Made by a program: the position numbers and the translations under genes. Under the pieces are notes generated by a model, which saw nothing but the letters and a program-made list of their open reading frames with translations, searched no databases and was not told the DNA's origin. From Sepioteuthis lessoniana (Eukaryota > Mollusca > Cephalopoda > Myopsida > Loliginidae), in assembly GCA_963585895.1 (NCBI GenBank), contig OY757947.1:32461063-32525062 (forward strand): a stretch of 64,000 nucleotides of DNA, given 5' to 3'. Shown here piece after piece: positions 33,061 through 43,883 of the stretch. How positions within the stretch are numbered: position 1 is the first letter of the stretch; each line of letters begins with the position of its first letter.

Positions 33061-33204
33061 GAGCAGCAGCCGCAGTAAGCACCTTGGTTGTCATCGTGTA
33101 CGTTGAACCAAGGAAACCCTCCTCAGAGATTTGGAAACATTTGTGTAGCACTCATATCTCCGTGTTGTGTTATTTATTTATTGACACTTAATAATCGGTC
33201 ATAA

Positions 33205-33806
33205 TAATAACATAGGCCGAATGGATAAATAAGATGGAAAAAGAAGTACAAAGGACTTGAAAAAAGGGCCCTGAGATAGACATACACCTAGATTTGCTCA
33301 GAGCAACACTCAAAAAATATATAATTGGAAAACTCCACGCTATGATGGCATACATGGATTCTGGTTTTAAAAAATCGCGTCCGTCCATAACAGACTAGCA
33401 CTTGAACTGAGTAGATTCCTTGAAAAAGCAATAATACTTGAATGGGAAAAACTAAACTAATTAAAAATACCCCAAAAACAACCATCCGCGGCAACTGTAG
33501 ACTGATGATATGTTACCTTTGATGTAGAAAACCCAGGACACGCAGACTAGGGAGGAGATCTATTATTCGCTTGCTTGTCGTGGTCTGTTTATGGGGAACA
33601 AAAGGAACATGTGACATACTGAACATTGATCTGCATATCATCAAAGAAAGCAAAGATGGGCTGAAAAATATATCCAAAGTGAAGATTGATAATAGAACTT
33701 TTATAATATGGTCCCATAAAGCAGAAAATGTACAAGATCTCCGATAAAGTCAAAAAATTTATCATGAAAGCCATGTAAAACTGGAAAGTGAAATTAACAA
33801 ATGGAT
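33205..33806 (+). pseudogene. LINE reverse transcriptase, N-terminal half
   Basis: Pieces recognisable across frameshifts: EWINKMEKEVQ, IDIHLDLLRATLKK, MMAYMDSGFKKS, TREEIYYSLACRGLF, and KAM-NWKVKLTNG at the end. Coding stops at a 14-bp direct repeat, ATTAACAAATGGAT (33793-33806), repeated at 37431-37444. Removing the DNA between rejoins LTNG to FKTIAEVKIKRDVFHGDA in frame. Confidence 0.75.
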
Positions 33807-33830
33807 GGTTTGGTTGTGTTTTATGGCATA

Positions 33831-34123
33831 TCCATATATACCCAACCCCTCCTCTCGGGCAGGATACGACACAAGGTCAATTTTTAAAGCGGGGCTTAAC
33901 AAGTTTGAATTCAGATTTTTCCTTCTCCTAGACTAGTTGCCTAACCAAGGCTGAAGAACACAGTCTGACCTACCATTTACCCATAGCTGGCGGGAGAATA
34001 ATTAGATTCATACCTTGCCCAAGGGTATTAGTGCTATGTGAATTGCATTCAGCCTCGTCCAGGATTTGAACTCGTATCGTCGTGTCCATTTCCTACGACG
34101 ATAACCTTTACACCAGGGGCTTA
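33831..34123 (-). mobile_element. SINE-A inside the SINE-D tail, 14-bp duplication
   Basis: Complete reverse SINE-A (AACCCCTCCTCTCGGGCAGG tail, GGATTTGAACTCGTATCGTC, head near ACACCAGGGGC). TGTTTTATGGCATA flanks it at 33817-33830 and 34124-34137. Confidence 0.85.
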
Positions 34124-34235
34124 TGTTTTATGGCATAACAGCCATTGTAGATTACTGAATGCTAAATCCTCTTTATAAATATGTATTAAATATATATGAT
34201 TTGGTTTGGTTATGTTTTATGGCATATAAACCATT

Positions 34236-34524
34236 AGTTGTCTAAATTTCTGAGACGAAACTTGATGATTTTTATCATTAAGAGTTTTTAAACAATTGTG
34301 TTCATATTTATTGTTATTTTCACAATTCGGCCGATATGTCCTACGGCCTTCTTCAGGTGTTTGTCAAACTTGGGAACCTACACGAAACTTCAAACTACGT
34401 CCTTTATTGAATCAACAGGGGTCACCTGTTTCTGATTCCGTTAGCTTTAACTGGGTACTCGTCTTAAGCATTCCTGTATTGTATGAAGAGACAATAGTTA
34501 AAAAAAACACCCCTTAATGATAAA
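34236..34524 (-). mobile_element. 289-bp insertion in a satellite unit, 12-bp duplication
   Basis: ATATAAACCATT lies on both sides (34224-34235, 34525-34536), so this is a clean insertion into one satellite monomer. Near its ends are inverted GATTTTTATCATTAAG (34267-34282) and CTTAATGATAAAAAT. It contains a CTGAAGAAGGCC core in reverse. Size, duplication and core fit a small PLE-mobilised, retrozyme-like element. Confidence 0.55.
34321..34363 (-). ncRNA. Hammerhead-like motif, degenerate
   Basis: Minus strand: CAC, CTGAAGA, A, stem II GGCCG/CGGCC around a 10-base loop, then GAATTGTG where GAAACGT would be expected. The GAA box is kept but stem III is broken, so activity is unlikely. Confidence 0.35.
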
Positions 34525-37139
34525 AATATAAACCATTGTACATTACTGAATGCTAAATCCTCTTTATACATATATATTAAATGTATATGATTTGGTTGGA
34601 TTGGTTTTATGGCATATCAACCATTGTGGGTTATTTAGTGCTAAATCCTCTTTATACATATATATTAAATGTATATGATTTGATTGGTTTGGTTTTATGG
34701 CATATCAACCATTGTAGGTTATTTAATGCCAAATCCTCTTTATACATATATATTAAATGTATATGATTTAGTTTGGTTTAGTTTTATGGCATATCAACCA
34801 TTGTGAGTTATTTAATGCCAAATCCTCTTTATACATATATATGAAATATATATGATTTCGTTTGGTTTAGTTTTATGGCATATCAACCATTGTGGGTTAT
34901 TTAGTGCCAGACCTTCTTTATACATATATATCAAATATATATGATTTCGTTTGGTTTAGTTTTATGACATATCAACCATTGTGGGTTATTTAATGCTAAA
35001 TCCTCTTTATACATATATATTAAATATATATGATTTAGTTTCGTATGGTTTTATGGCACATCAACCATTGTAGGTTATTTAATGCCAAATCCTCTTTATA
35101 TATATATATATATTAAATATATATGATTTAGTTGGATTGGTTTTATGGCATATCAACCATTGTAGGTTATTTAATGCCAAATCCTCTTTATACATATATA
35201 TTAAATGTATATGATTTAGTTTGGTTTAGTTTTATGACATATCAACCATTGTGGGTTATTTAATGCTAAATCCTCTTTATACATATATATTAAATATATA
35301 TGATTTAGTTTCGTATGGTTTTATGGCACATCAACCATTCTAGGTTATTTAATGCCAAATCTTCTTTATATATATATATATATTAAATATATATGATTTA
35401 GTTTCGTTTGGTTTTATAGCATATCAACCATTGTAGGTTATTTAATACCAAACCTTCTTTATACATATATATTAAATATATATGCTTTCGTTTGGTTTAG
35501 TTTTATGACATATCAACCATTGTGGGTTATTTAATGCTAAATCCTCTTTATACATATATATTAAATATATATGATTTAGTTTCGTATGGTTTTATGGCAC
35601 ATCAACCATTGTAGGTTATTTAATGCCAAATCCTCTTTATATATATATATATTAAATATATATGATTTAGTTGGATTGGTTTTATGGCATATCAACCATT
35701 GTGAGTTATTTAATGCCAAATCCTCTTTATACATATATATTAAATATATATGATTTCGTTTGGTTTAGTTTTATGGCATATCAACCATTGTGGGTTATTT
35801 AATGCCAAACCTTCTTTATACATATATATTAATTATATATGATTTCGTTTGGTTTAGTTTTATGACATATCAACTATTGTGGGTTATTTAATGCTAAATC
35901 CTCTTTATACATATATATTAAATGTATATGATTTGGTTGGTTTGGTTTTATGGCATATCAACCATTGTGGGTTATTCAATGCCAAACCTTCTTTATACAT
36001 ATATATTAAATATATATGATTTCGTTTGGTTTAGTTTTATGGCATATCAACCATTGTGGGTTATTTAATGCTAAATCCTCTTTATACATATATATTAAAT
36101 ATATATGATTTAGTTTCGTTTGGTTTTATGGCACATCAATCATAGTAGGTTATTTAATGTTTAATCCGTTTTATACATATATATTAGATATATATGATTT
36201 GGTTTGATTGGGTTTTATGGTATATCAACCATTGTAGGTTATTTAATGCCAAATCCTCTTTATACATATATATTAAATATATATGAGTTGGTTTGATTGG
36301 GTCTTATGGCATATCAACCATTGTAGGTTATTTAATGCCAAGTCCTCTTTATATATATATATTAAATATATATGATTTAGTTTCGTTTGGTTTTATGGCA
36401 CATCAACCATTGTAGGTTATTTAATGCCAAGTCCTCTTTATAGATATATATTAAATATATATGATTTAGTTTCGTTTGGTTTAATGGCACATCAACCATT
36501 GTAGGTTATTTAATGCCAAATCCTCTTTATACATATATATTAAATATATATGATTTAGTTTCGTTTGGTTTTATGGCACATCAACCATTGTGGGTTATTT
36601 AATGTTTAATCCGTTTTATACATGTATATATGTATATCAAATGAGAATTCTAATCACATTTTGAAGATAACATTTTTAAACAAGCCTGGGCTCATTTTTT
36701 TTTTTTTTTTTTGCACACACCTAAATTCTTCTAAGTATTGCTATTCAACACAAATAATTCAATTAAACATCAGTCATTTGTTTACACGGGGTTAAATGGT
36801 CAAACAGTTCTGTTTAAAACAATTCAGTGAGACATGTCTAAAAAGTTAAATGGTTCGAAGTATTGATAGGTATCTTTATCAATTCAATTATATCTCAATC
36901 ATTTGTTTACACTCAATTTAAAATGATAAATACACTGTTTAAATATCAAATAGTTCTTTTTGACCCATTGATAGGACCCTAACTGATGCTACCACTCTGG
37001 GGTAGAGTGAACCAGGAAGCGATGTCATTAAAGGGGTACAAAGCATTCTCTAAAGCTCTAGCTTTACTCGAGCCTCACCATCCGATATTTTAGTGTCATA
37101 TACAGGACACTCTTTGGAGGGGTATCCCTAGGTAGAGAT

Positions 37140-37375
37140 GCAATCTGCTTGTTTAATTTTGTTTTGTTTTTTTAATGGCATATCAGCCTTCGTGAATCAT
37201 TTAATGTCCTCCTTTTAGAAGAACAGCAGTGGAATTATTAACCCATAGCTGACAGGATAAGGGTGTTTATACCTTTCCCAAGGGTATTTGTCCGAAAGTG
37301 AACGTAATAGCACAACTGGAGTTCGAACCCACTAACTACGACTCCGCCGCCCATTGCTTACCATTGCTCACCACG
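37140..37375 (-). mobile_element. SINE-B inside SINE-D
   Basis: Reverse copy: TTTTTTAATGGCATATCAGC tail, TTTCCCAAGGGTATTTGTCC, box B complement GGAGTTCGAAC, and head TCACCACGAGGACATCC. AGAGATGCA followed by A/G and TC flanks it (about 37125-37137 and 37386-37398), a likely 12-bp duplication with one mismatch. Confidence 0.75.
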
Positions 37376-37430
37376 AGGACATCCCAGAGATGCAGTCGGT
37401 GAATGATATGTCCAACCAGCCGACTGGTTC

Positions 37431-39133
37431 ATTAACAAATGGATTTAAAACTATAGCAGAAGTGAAAATCAAGAGAGACGTCTTCCATGGAGATGCGATC
37501 TCGCTTTTAGTTATTTTAATTCCAGCAATTCCCCTCAATGATATACTTCGAAAATCTACTTGTTGCTACAAATTTACAAAATCACATGGAAAGATTTATA
37601 ACTTCACGCACATTGATGAGATCAAGCTATTTATAAATATTTATAATCTATTTGAGACTATGACACAAACAATAATAATAAAAAAGAATAGCTTGGAGAT
37701 AGGAATGGAATTTGGCATAGAGAATGTACCATGTTCATTATGAAGGCAGGAAAATATAGATAACGGAAGGAAAAGAGCTGCAAAGAAAGCGTCATAATAC
37801 ACGGGGAAAATGAAAATCATCGGTACTTAGGAATGCTGGAAGCGGACACGATCAAACAATCGGAGAAGATGGAAAAAATAGAAAGGACTATCTCAGACGA
37901 AAGAGAATGTAATAGGACGCTTAAAATGAAGGAAAACTAAAAGTGCTCTTGAAAATTGGAAGCGGTTAAGCTCAAACAAGTCGAGATAAAGACAATAAAA
38001 AAAATGAGTTGATCAGAAGAACGAGCAAACTTCTCAAAACCAGACTCTGTAACAGAATTCTCGTCAAAGGGATAAACACCGGGGCAGTAAGATACTTGGG
38101 ACCATTTTTGAACTAGATAAAGGGGAAATTAAGACAAATGGTCCAGAGGACAAGAAAGTTAATAACGTTGCATAAAGCCTTATATCCCAGAGATGACATT
38201 GAGCGCGTCGAGAAAAAAAGAAGAAGAGGACGCGCCAGAATTTAAGATTTTGATGGCGCATTATTACAAGGACTCGACAACTTTATTAAAAAGCAAAGAA
38301 ACACTAATCCCAGTGGCCAGTAATAAAACTGATAAAATAAGGACAAACAGAACAATAGAAATTAGAAGATAGAAATGGGAAGGAAAACAACTGTACGGTT
38401 ATTTCATGTAACAAATTGGTGATGTCTCACACGAGAAGACCTGGAGATGGCTACGAAAGGGAAACGTTGAGAGAAAAAATGATTCTCATCTGAAAGAATC
38501 ATAAAACAACGCTATAAAGACCAATTATATCAAAACAACGATTGATAATACTCAACTGAATTACAAGTGGAGACAAAGATGAAACGATCAATCACATAAT
38601 AAGTGAATATAGAAAACTGACACAAAACGACTATAAAACTTGACACGCCTGGTTGGGGAAGGTGACCCACTGGGAATTGTGCAAGAATTGGAAAATTTTC
38701 AAAACTACTCAATGGTATATGCACAAATAAAATTCATCTTATCAAATAAGACGTATAAAATTCTCAGGGAATTTGAGATACAAAAAGATCACCTGATCAC
38801 AGCCAATTGATAATTTAAAAAAAAATGAGAACTTGCCGAATAGTGAAATTTGCCATTCACCTGCATCATAGAGGAAATCAAAGAAAACAATATAAGAGAC
38901 AAAAATTTGACCAGATAATACTTATCGCATTTTGTGCGTTTGGAACCGTTTCCAAAGACTCAAAGACTCCAAAGACTTGCTAGGAGAACTAGAAGTGGAA
39001 GCGCGAATTGAGACAATACAGACTATAGCATCAGTGATCATTCGGAGAAAAGTCCCGGAAACCTGAGGAGACTTGATGTCACTCAGACTCTAGTTAAAGA
39101 CAATCATCTCGCAATGGTGTAAAAAAAAAACAC

Positions 39134-39134
<1 letters not shown>
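37431..39134 (+). pseudogene. LINE reverse transcriptase C-half, zinc finger and endonuclease remnant
   Basis: Continues 33205-33806. The frame 37438-37743 gives AEVKIKRDVFHGDAISLLVI, IPLNDILRK, then HIDEIKLF, where HIDE replaces the catalytic YMDD, and LEIGMEFGIEN. Later pieces: YLGMLEADTIKQ (37843-37878), RDETINHIISEYRKL near the CCHC finger (38570-38620), WLGKVTHWELCKNW, EFEIQKDHLIT, and the final segment before AACACG. The RPD of the restriction-like endonuclease is replaced by stops (about 38808). It ends in a TAA array. Clade R4/Dong is my inference from endonuclease type plus TAA end. Confidence 0.7.
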
Positions 39135-39173
<39 letters not shown>

Positions 39174-39175
39174 GG

Positions 39176-39295
39176 AGCAGAGACCATCCAAGCTACAGCA
39201 TTGCTGTGTTCGGCCAGAATACTGAGATGTGTCCTGGATATTTGTCACTCAGACTCCAGTTAAAGACAGTCAGCTAATGCCGGTGTGAAAAACAC

Positions 39296-39296
<1 letters not shown>
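39176..39296 (+). pseudogene. LINE 3-prime fragment between TAA arrays
   Basis: TCGGCCAGAATACTGAGATG, CACTCAGACTCCAGTTAAAG, and an AACACG end, parallel to 39000-39134. Only the last ~120 bp of the element remain. Confidence 0.75.
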
Positions 39297-39342
<46 letters not shown>

Positions 39343-39537
39343 TTGATATTATTATTATTATCATTATTTACGCTATGTGGAACTATTCATCTTTTTAAGA
39401 GAGTAATATCAATATGACAGGAAAATATCACCTAAAAGGAGCAGCAAACACATAAATATATAGAATGCTTGATATCACTACGTTCCCTCATATTAGGTAT
39501 TGGGTAAAGATCCAGTGAACGACTTTAAGAAACTGAA

Positions 39538-39589
<52 letters not shown>

Positions 39590-39847
39590 GAGAATTCAAA
39601 AAGCTGTGGAACATGAAAGTAACGATTGTACCAATTGTGATTGGAGCTTTCGGCACAATAACTAAAGGATTATTAAAAGGCCTCGAAGACTTGGAAGTTG
39701 GAGGACAGGTAGAGACTATCCAAACAACAGCATAGCTAAGAACGGCCAGAATCCTGAGATGAGTCCTGGAGACTTGAGGAGACTTGCTGTCACTAAAACT
39801 CCAGTGAAAAACCATCAGCTAACACTGACGTGAAAAATCTAAAGGAA

Positions 39848-39848
<1 letters not shown>
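39590..39848 (+). pseudogene. LINE 3-prime fragment between TAA arrays
   Basis: Encodes LWNMKVTIVPIVIGAFGTIT, KGLLKGLEDLEVGGQVETIQ, then TTA, the conserved end of the ORF after the endonuclease core. It is followed by a GAATGAATAATAA tail. Better preserved than the parent at 37-39 kb. Confidence 0.8.
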
Positions 39849-39887
<39 letters not shown>

Positions 39888-39892
39888 GTAAA

Positions 39893-40148
39893 GTAAAGTT
39901 AGCGACCATAGTCGAGGGTGACCCGAAGGCTCCCTTTTCAATAGCTTCTACACCAAGGTGTAGGGGAGGGCGCTACTCCATTCCCTGGATTGCTCCACTT
40001 TACCCTTGAACCGTACCTTATAATGCTGAGTGTTAAGCAAGGTGGTATCAAGTTCCATTTTTAAAGTCTTTGGTATGACTCGACCTGGGATTGAACCCAG
40101 GTCTCCCGGGCCATTGGCGAACACTCTAACCGCTGGGCCAATGTCCCG

Positions 40149-40149
<1 letters not shown>
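39893..40149 (-). mobile_element. SINE-C, young copy in a TAA array
   Basis: Full reverse SINE-C (CGACCTGGGATTGAACCCAG box B region, AACCGCTGGGCCAATG head). Differs by only a few bases over ~250 from the copy at 53641-53893, so both are recent. Target duplication is hidden by the TAA repeat. Confidence 0.85.
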
Positions 40150-40187
<38 letters not shown>

Positions 40188-40412
40188 TTGAAGTAACAAA
40201 GATTGAATTCAGACTTGTAAACTTCTCAGTAACATTGAGATACAAATGTATCATCCAATGGCGACCAGAAAACCATATCTAATGTCGATTGACAAAACGA
40301 AAAGTATTCGTCTTCGGACAACACAGGGTGAAAACAAAAGCGAAAAAAATTTTTGATCCACCCCCAGACCGACAGACAGACAGATTGACAGAAAGACATA
40401 CAGATTGGTTTG

Positions 40413-40510
40413 ATTCGGTTTGATTTATGGCATATCAACCATTGTAAGTTATTAAATATTAAATCTGGTTTATATATATAAACCAGATTTAACATTTAAT
40501 AACTTACTGG
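40413..40510. repeat. Satellite-tail unit ending in a long palindrome
   Basis: A SINE-tail unit (40430-40475) is followed by its own reverse complement. Arms of ~31 bp meet in TATATATA near 40475 (40445-40506), with two or three mismatches. Confidence 0.8.
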
Positions 40511-41040
40511 CATATCAACCCTTTCTTGTGGATGTTCAATGTATATCCAATTGTAAAATTATTAGCAATTAATTTAGATTAAATATAATGTTTCTATTAA
40601 TTTGTGACCAGTGATAATTCTTTTCTTTTGGATGTTCAATCTACTTCCAATAGTAAATATATTAGTAATTAATTTACATCATATATAGTAATATATAGTA
40701 CGGCAAAAGCTGCTTGGTAGCGCCAGGGGTGGCAGTAACGCCTTGAGCTACCGAAACTGTGTTATCAACCCTGGATGGCGGCTGATGAGGACACGGTATC
40801 GCACGTGCTTTCACACGTTGTATGATGAAAAAAATATATATATAGTGTTGATATTTTCTCCTGACCACTGAAAAACTCTTTCATCTTTATTTTCTCAACT
40901 GTTCTACAATAAAATATGCTGTACTATTCTGGTCATAGCAACAAATGTAATGCCACAGTTCGCCAAATGACCACAATGTGCTTAATATGTTTGCACGGTA
41001 CCAAATGTAGTACCATCGCTTGGCCGTGGGTTTATATATA
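40511..41040 (+). repeat. Dispersed ~85-bp tandem repeat locus with SINE-E
   Basis: Two tandem units (CTTTCTTGTGGATGTTCAAT; CTTTTCTTTTGGATGTTCAA) lead to ATTAATTTACATCATATATA, a SINE-E (about 40690-40835, ending CACGTTGTATGATG plus poly-A), then GTGTTGATATTTTCTCCTGA and ACAAATGTAATGCCACAGTT. The same flanks occur at 44970-45155 and 46187-46385 around a mariner. Confidence 0.7.
40690..40835 (+). mobile_element. SINE-E
   Basis: GGCAAAAGCTGCTTGGTAGC through CACGTGCTTTCACACGTTGT and an A-run. Same family as 4820-4975 (minus) and 18935-19020. Confidence 0.7.
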
Positions 41041-41044
41041 TTTC

Positions 41045-41335
41045 TTTAAGAAAAAACAAAAAACGGTCACATTAGGATCATAAATTTATTTCCATCCTGT
41101 TATGGGTTTTGATATAAATCAAAAACCCCAAAAAATAACAGGACTTCTTCAGATCAAATGGATAAAATAATTCTGAATAGACACAGGAAAGAAGGGTGGG
41201 AGAGGGTAGAAGAGGGGTGAAGAGTTTTCTCCTCATTTAGCCCCCTTCCAGTTTTTTGTTTTTTTACCGGTTGGAATTATAGTAAATTGTTTTTTTTTAA
41301 TTTTTTTAAAAACTAAATACATTTCAACCTAACCT
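41045..41335 (-). mobile_element. Penelope-like 3-prime terminal region
   Basis: Reverse-complement copy of 28690-28965, including ATAACAGGACTTCTTCAGAT and ACACAGG-like flanks, then the C-rich stretch and ACCGGTTGGAA. No nuclease is attached. Confidence 0.6.
41074..41155 (-). ncRNA. Hammerhead-like motif, PLE 3-prime copy
   Basis: Minus strand: GAT, CTGAAGA, AG + TCCTGTTA paired with TAACAGGA, GAA, ATAAATTTAT, then G at the cleavage position, then ATC. G there is not permitted in active hammerheads, so this copy is probably inactive. The stems are conserved with the 28.85-kb copy. Confidence 0.4.
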
Positions 41336-41344
41336 ATATATACA

Positions 41345-41760
41345 TATATATATATATATTTGTAAACATAAGTCAGCAATGTTAAATAGTTCTAAATGTT
41401 GCTGTGTTTTACAAACAATTTGATTAAACATCAGTCACTTGTTTACACAGAGTTAAAGGATCAAACAGTTCTATTTCAAGCAATTTGATTAAGCATTAGT
41501 CATTTGTTTGTACAGGGTTTTAATGTCAAACAGTTCTATTTCCCCCACAGATAAGACTCTATCAGGTGCTAGCACTCTAAGCCAGAGTGACCTGGGAGCG
41601 ATGGCAATGAAGAGGGACTCCATATTTCCCACAGCTCCAATATTACTGGAGCCTCACCATCTGTTTGCTTATAGTCATAGCAAGGACACTCGTTGGAGAG
41701 GTCTTAACTCTCTACAGACATGAAGTCGGTGTATTATACAGCTACAGTCGACTGGTCTGA
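41345..41760 (-). mobile_element. SINE-D without array, plus GATA run
   Basis: Monomers (AACATCAGTCACTTGTTTAC) then a head with CTATCAGGTGCTAGCAC, GACCTGGGAGCGATGGCAAT and TATTACTGGAGCCTCACCAT. A GATA microsatellite follows at 41761-41790. Confidence 0.75.
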
Positions 41761-41825
41761 GATAGATAGATAGATAGATAGATAGATATAAATGGTGATT
41801 TAATGAGACACATACGTACACAGAC

Positions 41826-42065
41826 AGATGGGGGGGTGTCCTCGTGGTGTAATGGTTAAAGCAATGGACTGCAGAATCGTAGTACGCGAGTTCGTACTCC
41901 AGTCGCGCTATTTTCTTTCAAATACCCTTGGGAAATGTATGAACCTCCTTATCCTCCCAGCTATGGGTTAAATAGTACCACTACTGTTCTTCTACGAGAA
42001 CGACTTTGAGCATTAAATAACCTACAAATGTTGATATGCCATTAAACAAAGAAAACAAACCAAAC
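41826..42065 (+). mobile_element. SINE-B, complete
   Basis: GTCCTCGTGGTGTAATGGTT head with box A, ATCGTAGTACGCGAGTTCGT box B region, ATCCTCCCAGCTATGGGTTA, TTGAGCATTAAATAACCTAC and ATGTTGATATGCCATTAAAC tail. Confidence 0.85.
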
Positions 42066-42149
42066 AGACAAATGGACTAAAATAAGGGCTCACTTTCTTC
42101 CGTAAAAATGTATCAAAATTCAAGATTCCATTGTCAATGAATAAAAATT

Positions 42150-42480
42150 CCTTATAAAGAAAGTATTGAACATCCAGGGAAAGGGATTGTCAGTGGTCAG
42201 GAATTAATGCAGGCATTACTGATAGGTTAAAACGATTCATTTAAATGAAATCATTATAAAAGCGAATAGAAAATCAAGACGAAAGGGATTGTCAGAGGTC
42301 AGGAATTGACAGAAGCACTATTTATCACAAATAATTTTACTATAAGTAAAATTATAAGCGATTAATTTACATTATATACATAGTGCTTGAATTAATTCCT
42401 GAACATTGAACATCCAGAAAAAAGGGATTGTCTGCGGTCAAGAATTAATTACTGACAGAACAGAGTTGATATATTAAATA
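42150..42480 (-). repeat. Dispersed ~85-bp repeat, reverse copies
   Basis: GAACATCCAGGGAAAGGGAT and GGGATTGTCAGAGGTCAGGA recur about three times. They are the complement of the units at 40.5 and 45.0 kb. Confidence 0.65.
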
Positions 42481-42867
42481 AAGATGAAGAAGAAAGTTTC
42501 TGATTAAAACTAAAATCCTGGCAATAAATTGTTGTAAATGAATTAGTGTTCAACGTGGGTGAGGCATGGACTATGTTACTCTGCGCCAGAGTCGGGATAT
42601 GGGGATAGGTAGGCGAATGATATGTCTAGCCAAGGGTCATCGAAATTTGAAACGGCGCCCAAATGGCCAAGTCTGCTGTCCAGACACTGCGTATTTGATG
42701 TGGAAGTCGAAATCAATCACTTCTGTTGACCTAGGCAAAACTTCAAGGGCTTTTTTCCTTGCTACCTGAAATGCTACAATATGTCCAGTGCTTAAAATAC
42801 TACACAGGTGCGTAAGTGCTTCGTTAAATCAATATTGATGTTGAGACATTTTACACATTTCTGGCGC

Positions 42868-42869
<2 letters not shown>
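42481..42869. other. Unassigned sequence
   Basis: Locally GC-richer (42550-42760) with a 67-codon frame I do not recognise. Confidence 0.4.
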
Positions 42870-42903
<34 letters not shown>

Positions 42904-43223
42904 CTCTCTTACTACATGAGTCATATTTGCTTATCTATAATTTCACGTCTGTCAATATATAATTATCACAAGATCGGATTAGAGATAATAACCTTACAGC
43001 TATATATTTTAGTATTCGTTTCTCAATATATTTGTTACTTGTGTTTATGTATATTTGTAGATTATCTCTCTTCCTCACTTTATCTATATCTATCTATCTA
43101 TCTATCTATCTCCGGCTGTTCTTATCGATCTATCTATCTATCTATCTATCTTCAACGGTTAACATCCATCTATGTATCTATGTATACCGCTTAGTATGCC
43201 TTCCTCTTTCTCTTTCTTTCTCA

Positions 43224-43265
<42 letters not shown>

Positions 43266-43308
43266 CGGACTGTTTGTACCCTTTCCTCTGTTAGTCACAG
43301 TTCGTTAA

Positions 43309-43344
<36 letters not shown>

Positions 43345-43411
43345 CCAACGGTTAACATCCATCTATGTATCTATGTATACCGCTTAGTATGCCTTCCTCT
43401 TTCTCTTTCTT

Positions 43412-43444
<33 letters not shown>

Positions 43445-43852
43445 CGGACTGTTTGTACCCTTTCCTCTGTTAGTCACGGTTCGTTAAATCTATCTATCTA
43501 TCTATCTATCTATCTATGTGTCCCTCTCACTCTGTCTCTGTCTCTACTTGTTCCTCTGCCACTCCCTCTGTCTCTGTCTCTGTCCCTCTCTCTCTGTATA
43601 TATATATATTCGAGGGTCGTTCAAAAAGTTCTAAGTTTTTCCCAGTAAGAAGAGCCATTGCGGAACATTTTTGCTGTAACAACACATTACATCTTATATA
43701 ACTAGGAAAACTAAATTTGATTTCTGTCTTAATTTATATGCAAGTGAGGCCGAGATACAAAGGAAAGAATTGACAGTGAGGCTTAGAACTTTTGATACAC
43801 TCGTACACGTATTTCTCTGTTTATATCTATTTACCTATCTGAGTCTGTTTGC

Positions 43853-43883
<31 letters not shown>

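Larger units (their letters stand above)
34138..36640 (-). repeat. ~89-bp SINE-tail satellite, about 25 copies
   Basis: Tandem units of TTTTATGGCATATCAACCAT, TGTAGGTTATTTAATGCC, AAATCCTCTTTATACATATA and TTAAATATATATGATTT. Spacing between successive CCATT words averages about 89 bp. Variants (GGCACATCAACC with TTTCGTATGG; TGACATATCAACC; AATGCTAAATCC) recur in a three-unit order near 35041, 35311 and 35582, about 270 bp apart. The unit equals the SINE-B/D tail plus an AT palindrome. Confidence 0.9.
33807..37430 (-). mobile_element. Giant SINE-D insertion carrying a satellite array
   Basis: Bounded by the 14-bp target duplication ATTAACAAATGGAT. Left edge is the SINE tail in reverse (GGTTTGGTTGTGTTTTATGG). 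Right edge is the SINE-D head in reverse (complement of CAGTCGGCTGGTTGG and ACCGACTGCATCTCTG). Between lie the satellite array (34138-36640), SINE-D monomers (36710-36960) and head (36960-37140, completed at 37376-37430). Later insertions are SINE-A (33831-34123), a 289-bp hammerhead-like element (34236-34524) and SINE-B (about 37140-37375). An ordinary SINE-D is about 500-600 bp, so this copy has grown roughly sixfold. Confidence 0.8.
39135..40190. repeat. Composite of TAA arrays with LINE 3-prime fragments
   Basis: TAA arrays at about 39135-39173, 39297-39342, 39537-39588, 39850-39888 and 40151-40187. The DNA between is LINE 3-prime end (39176-39296, 39590-39848), an unassigned piece (39347-39536) and one SINE-C (39893-40149). 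The last two arrays were one before the SINE inserted. Confidence 0.85.

Noticed and set aside
34138..36640. Regularly spaced repeats that could suggest a CRISPR array
   Set aside because: The genome is eukaryotic, and the spacers are AT-rich variants of one sequence, so this is a satellite.
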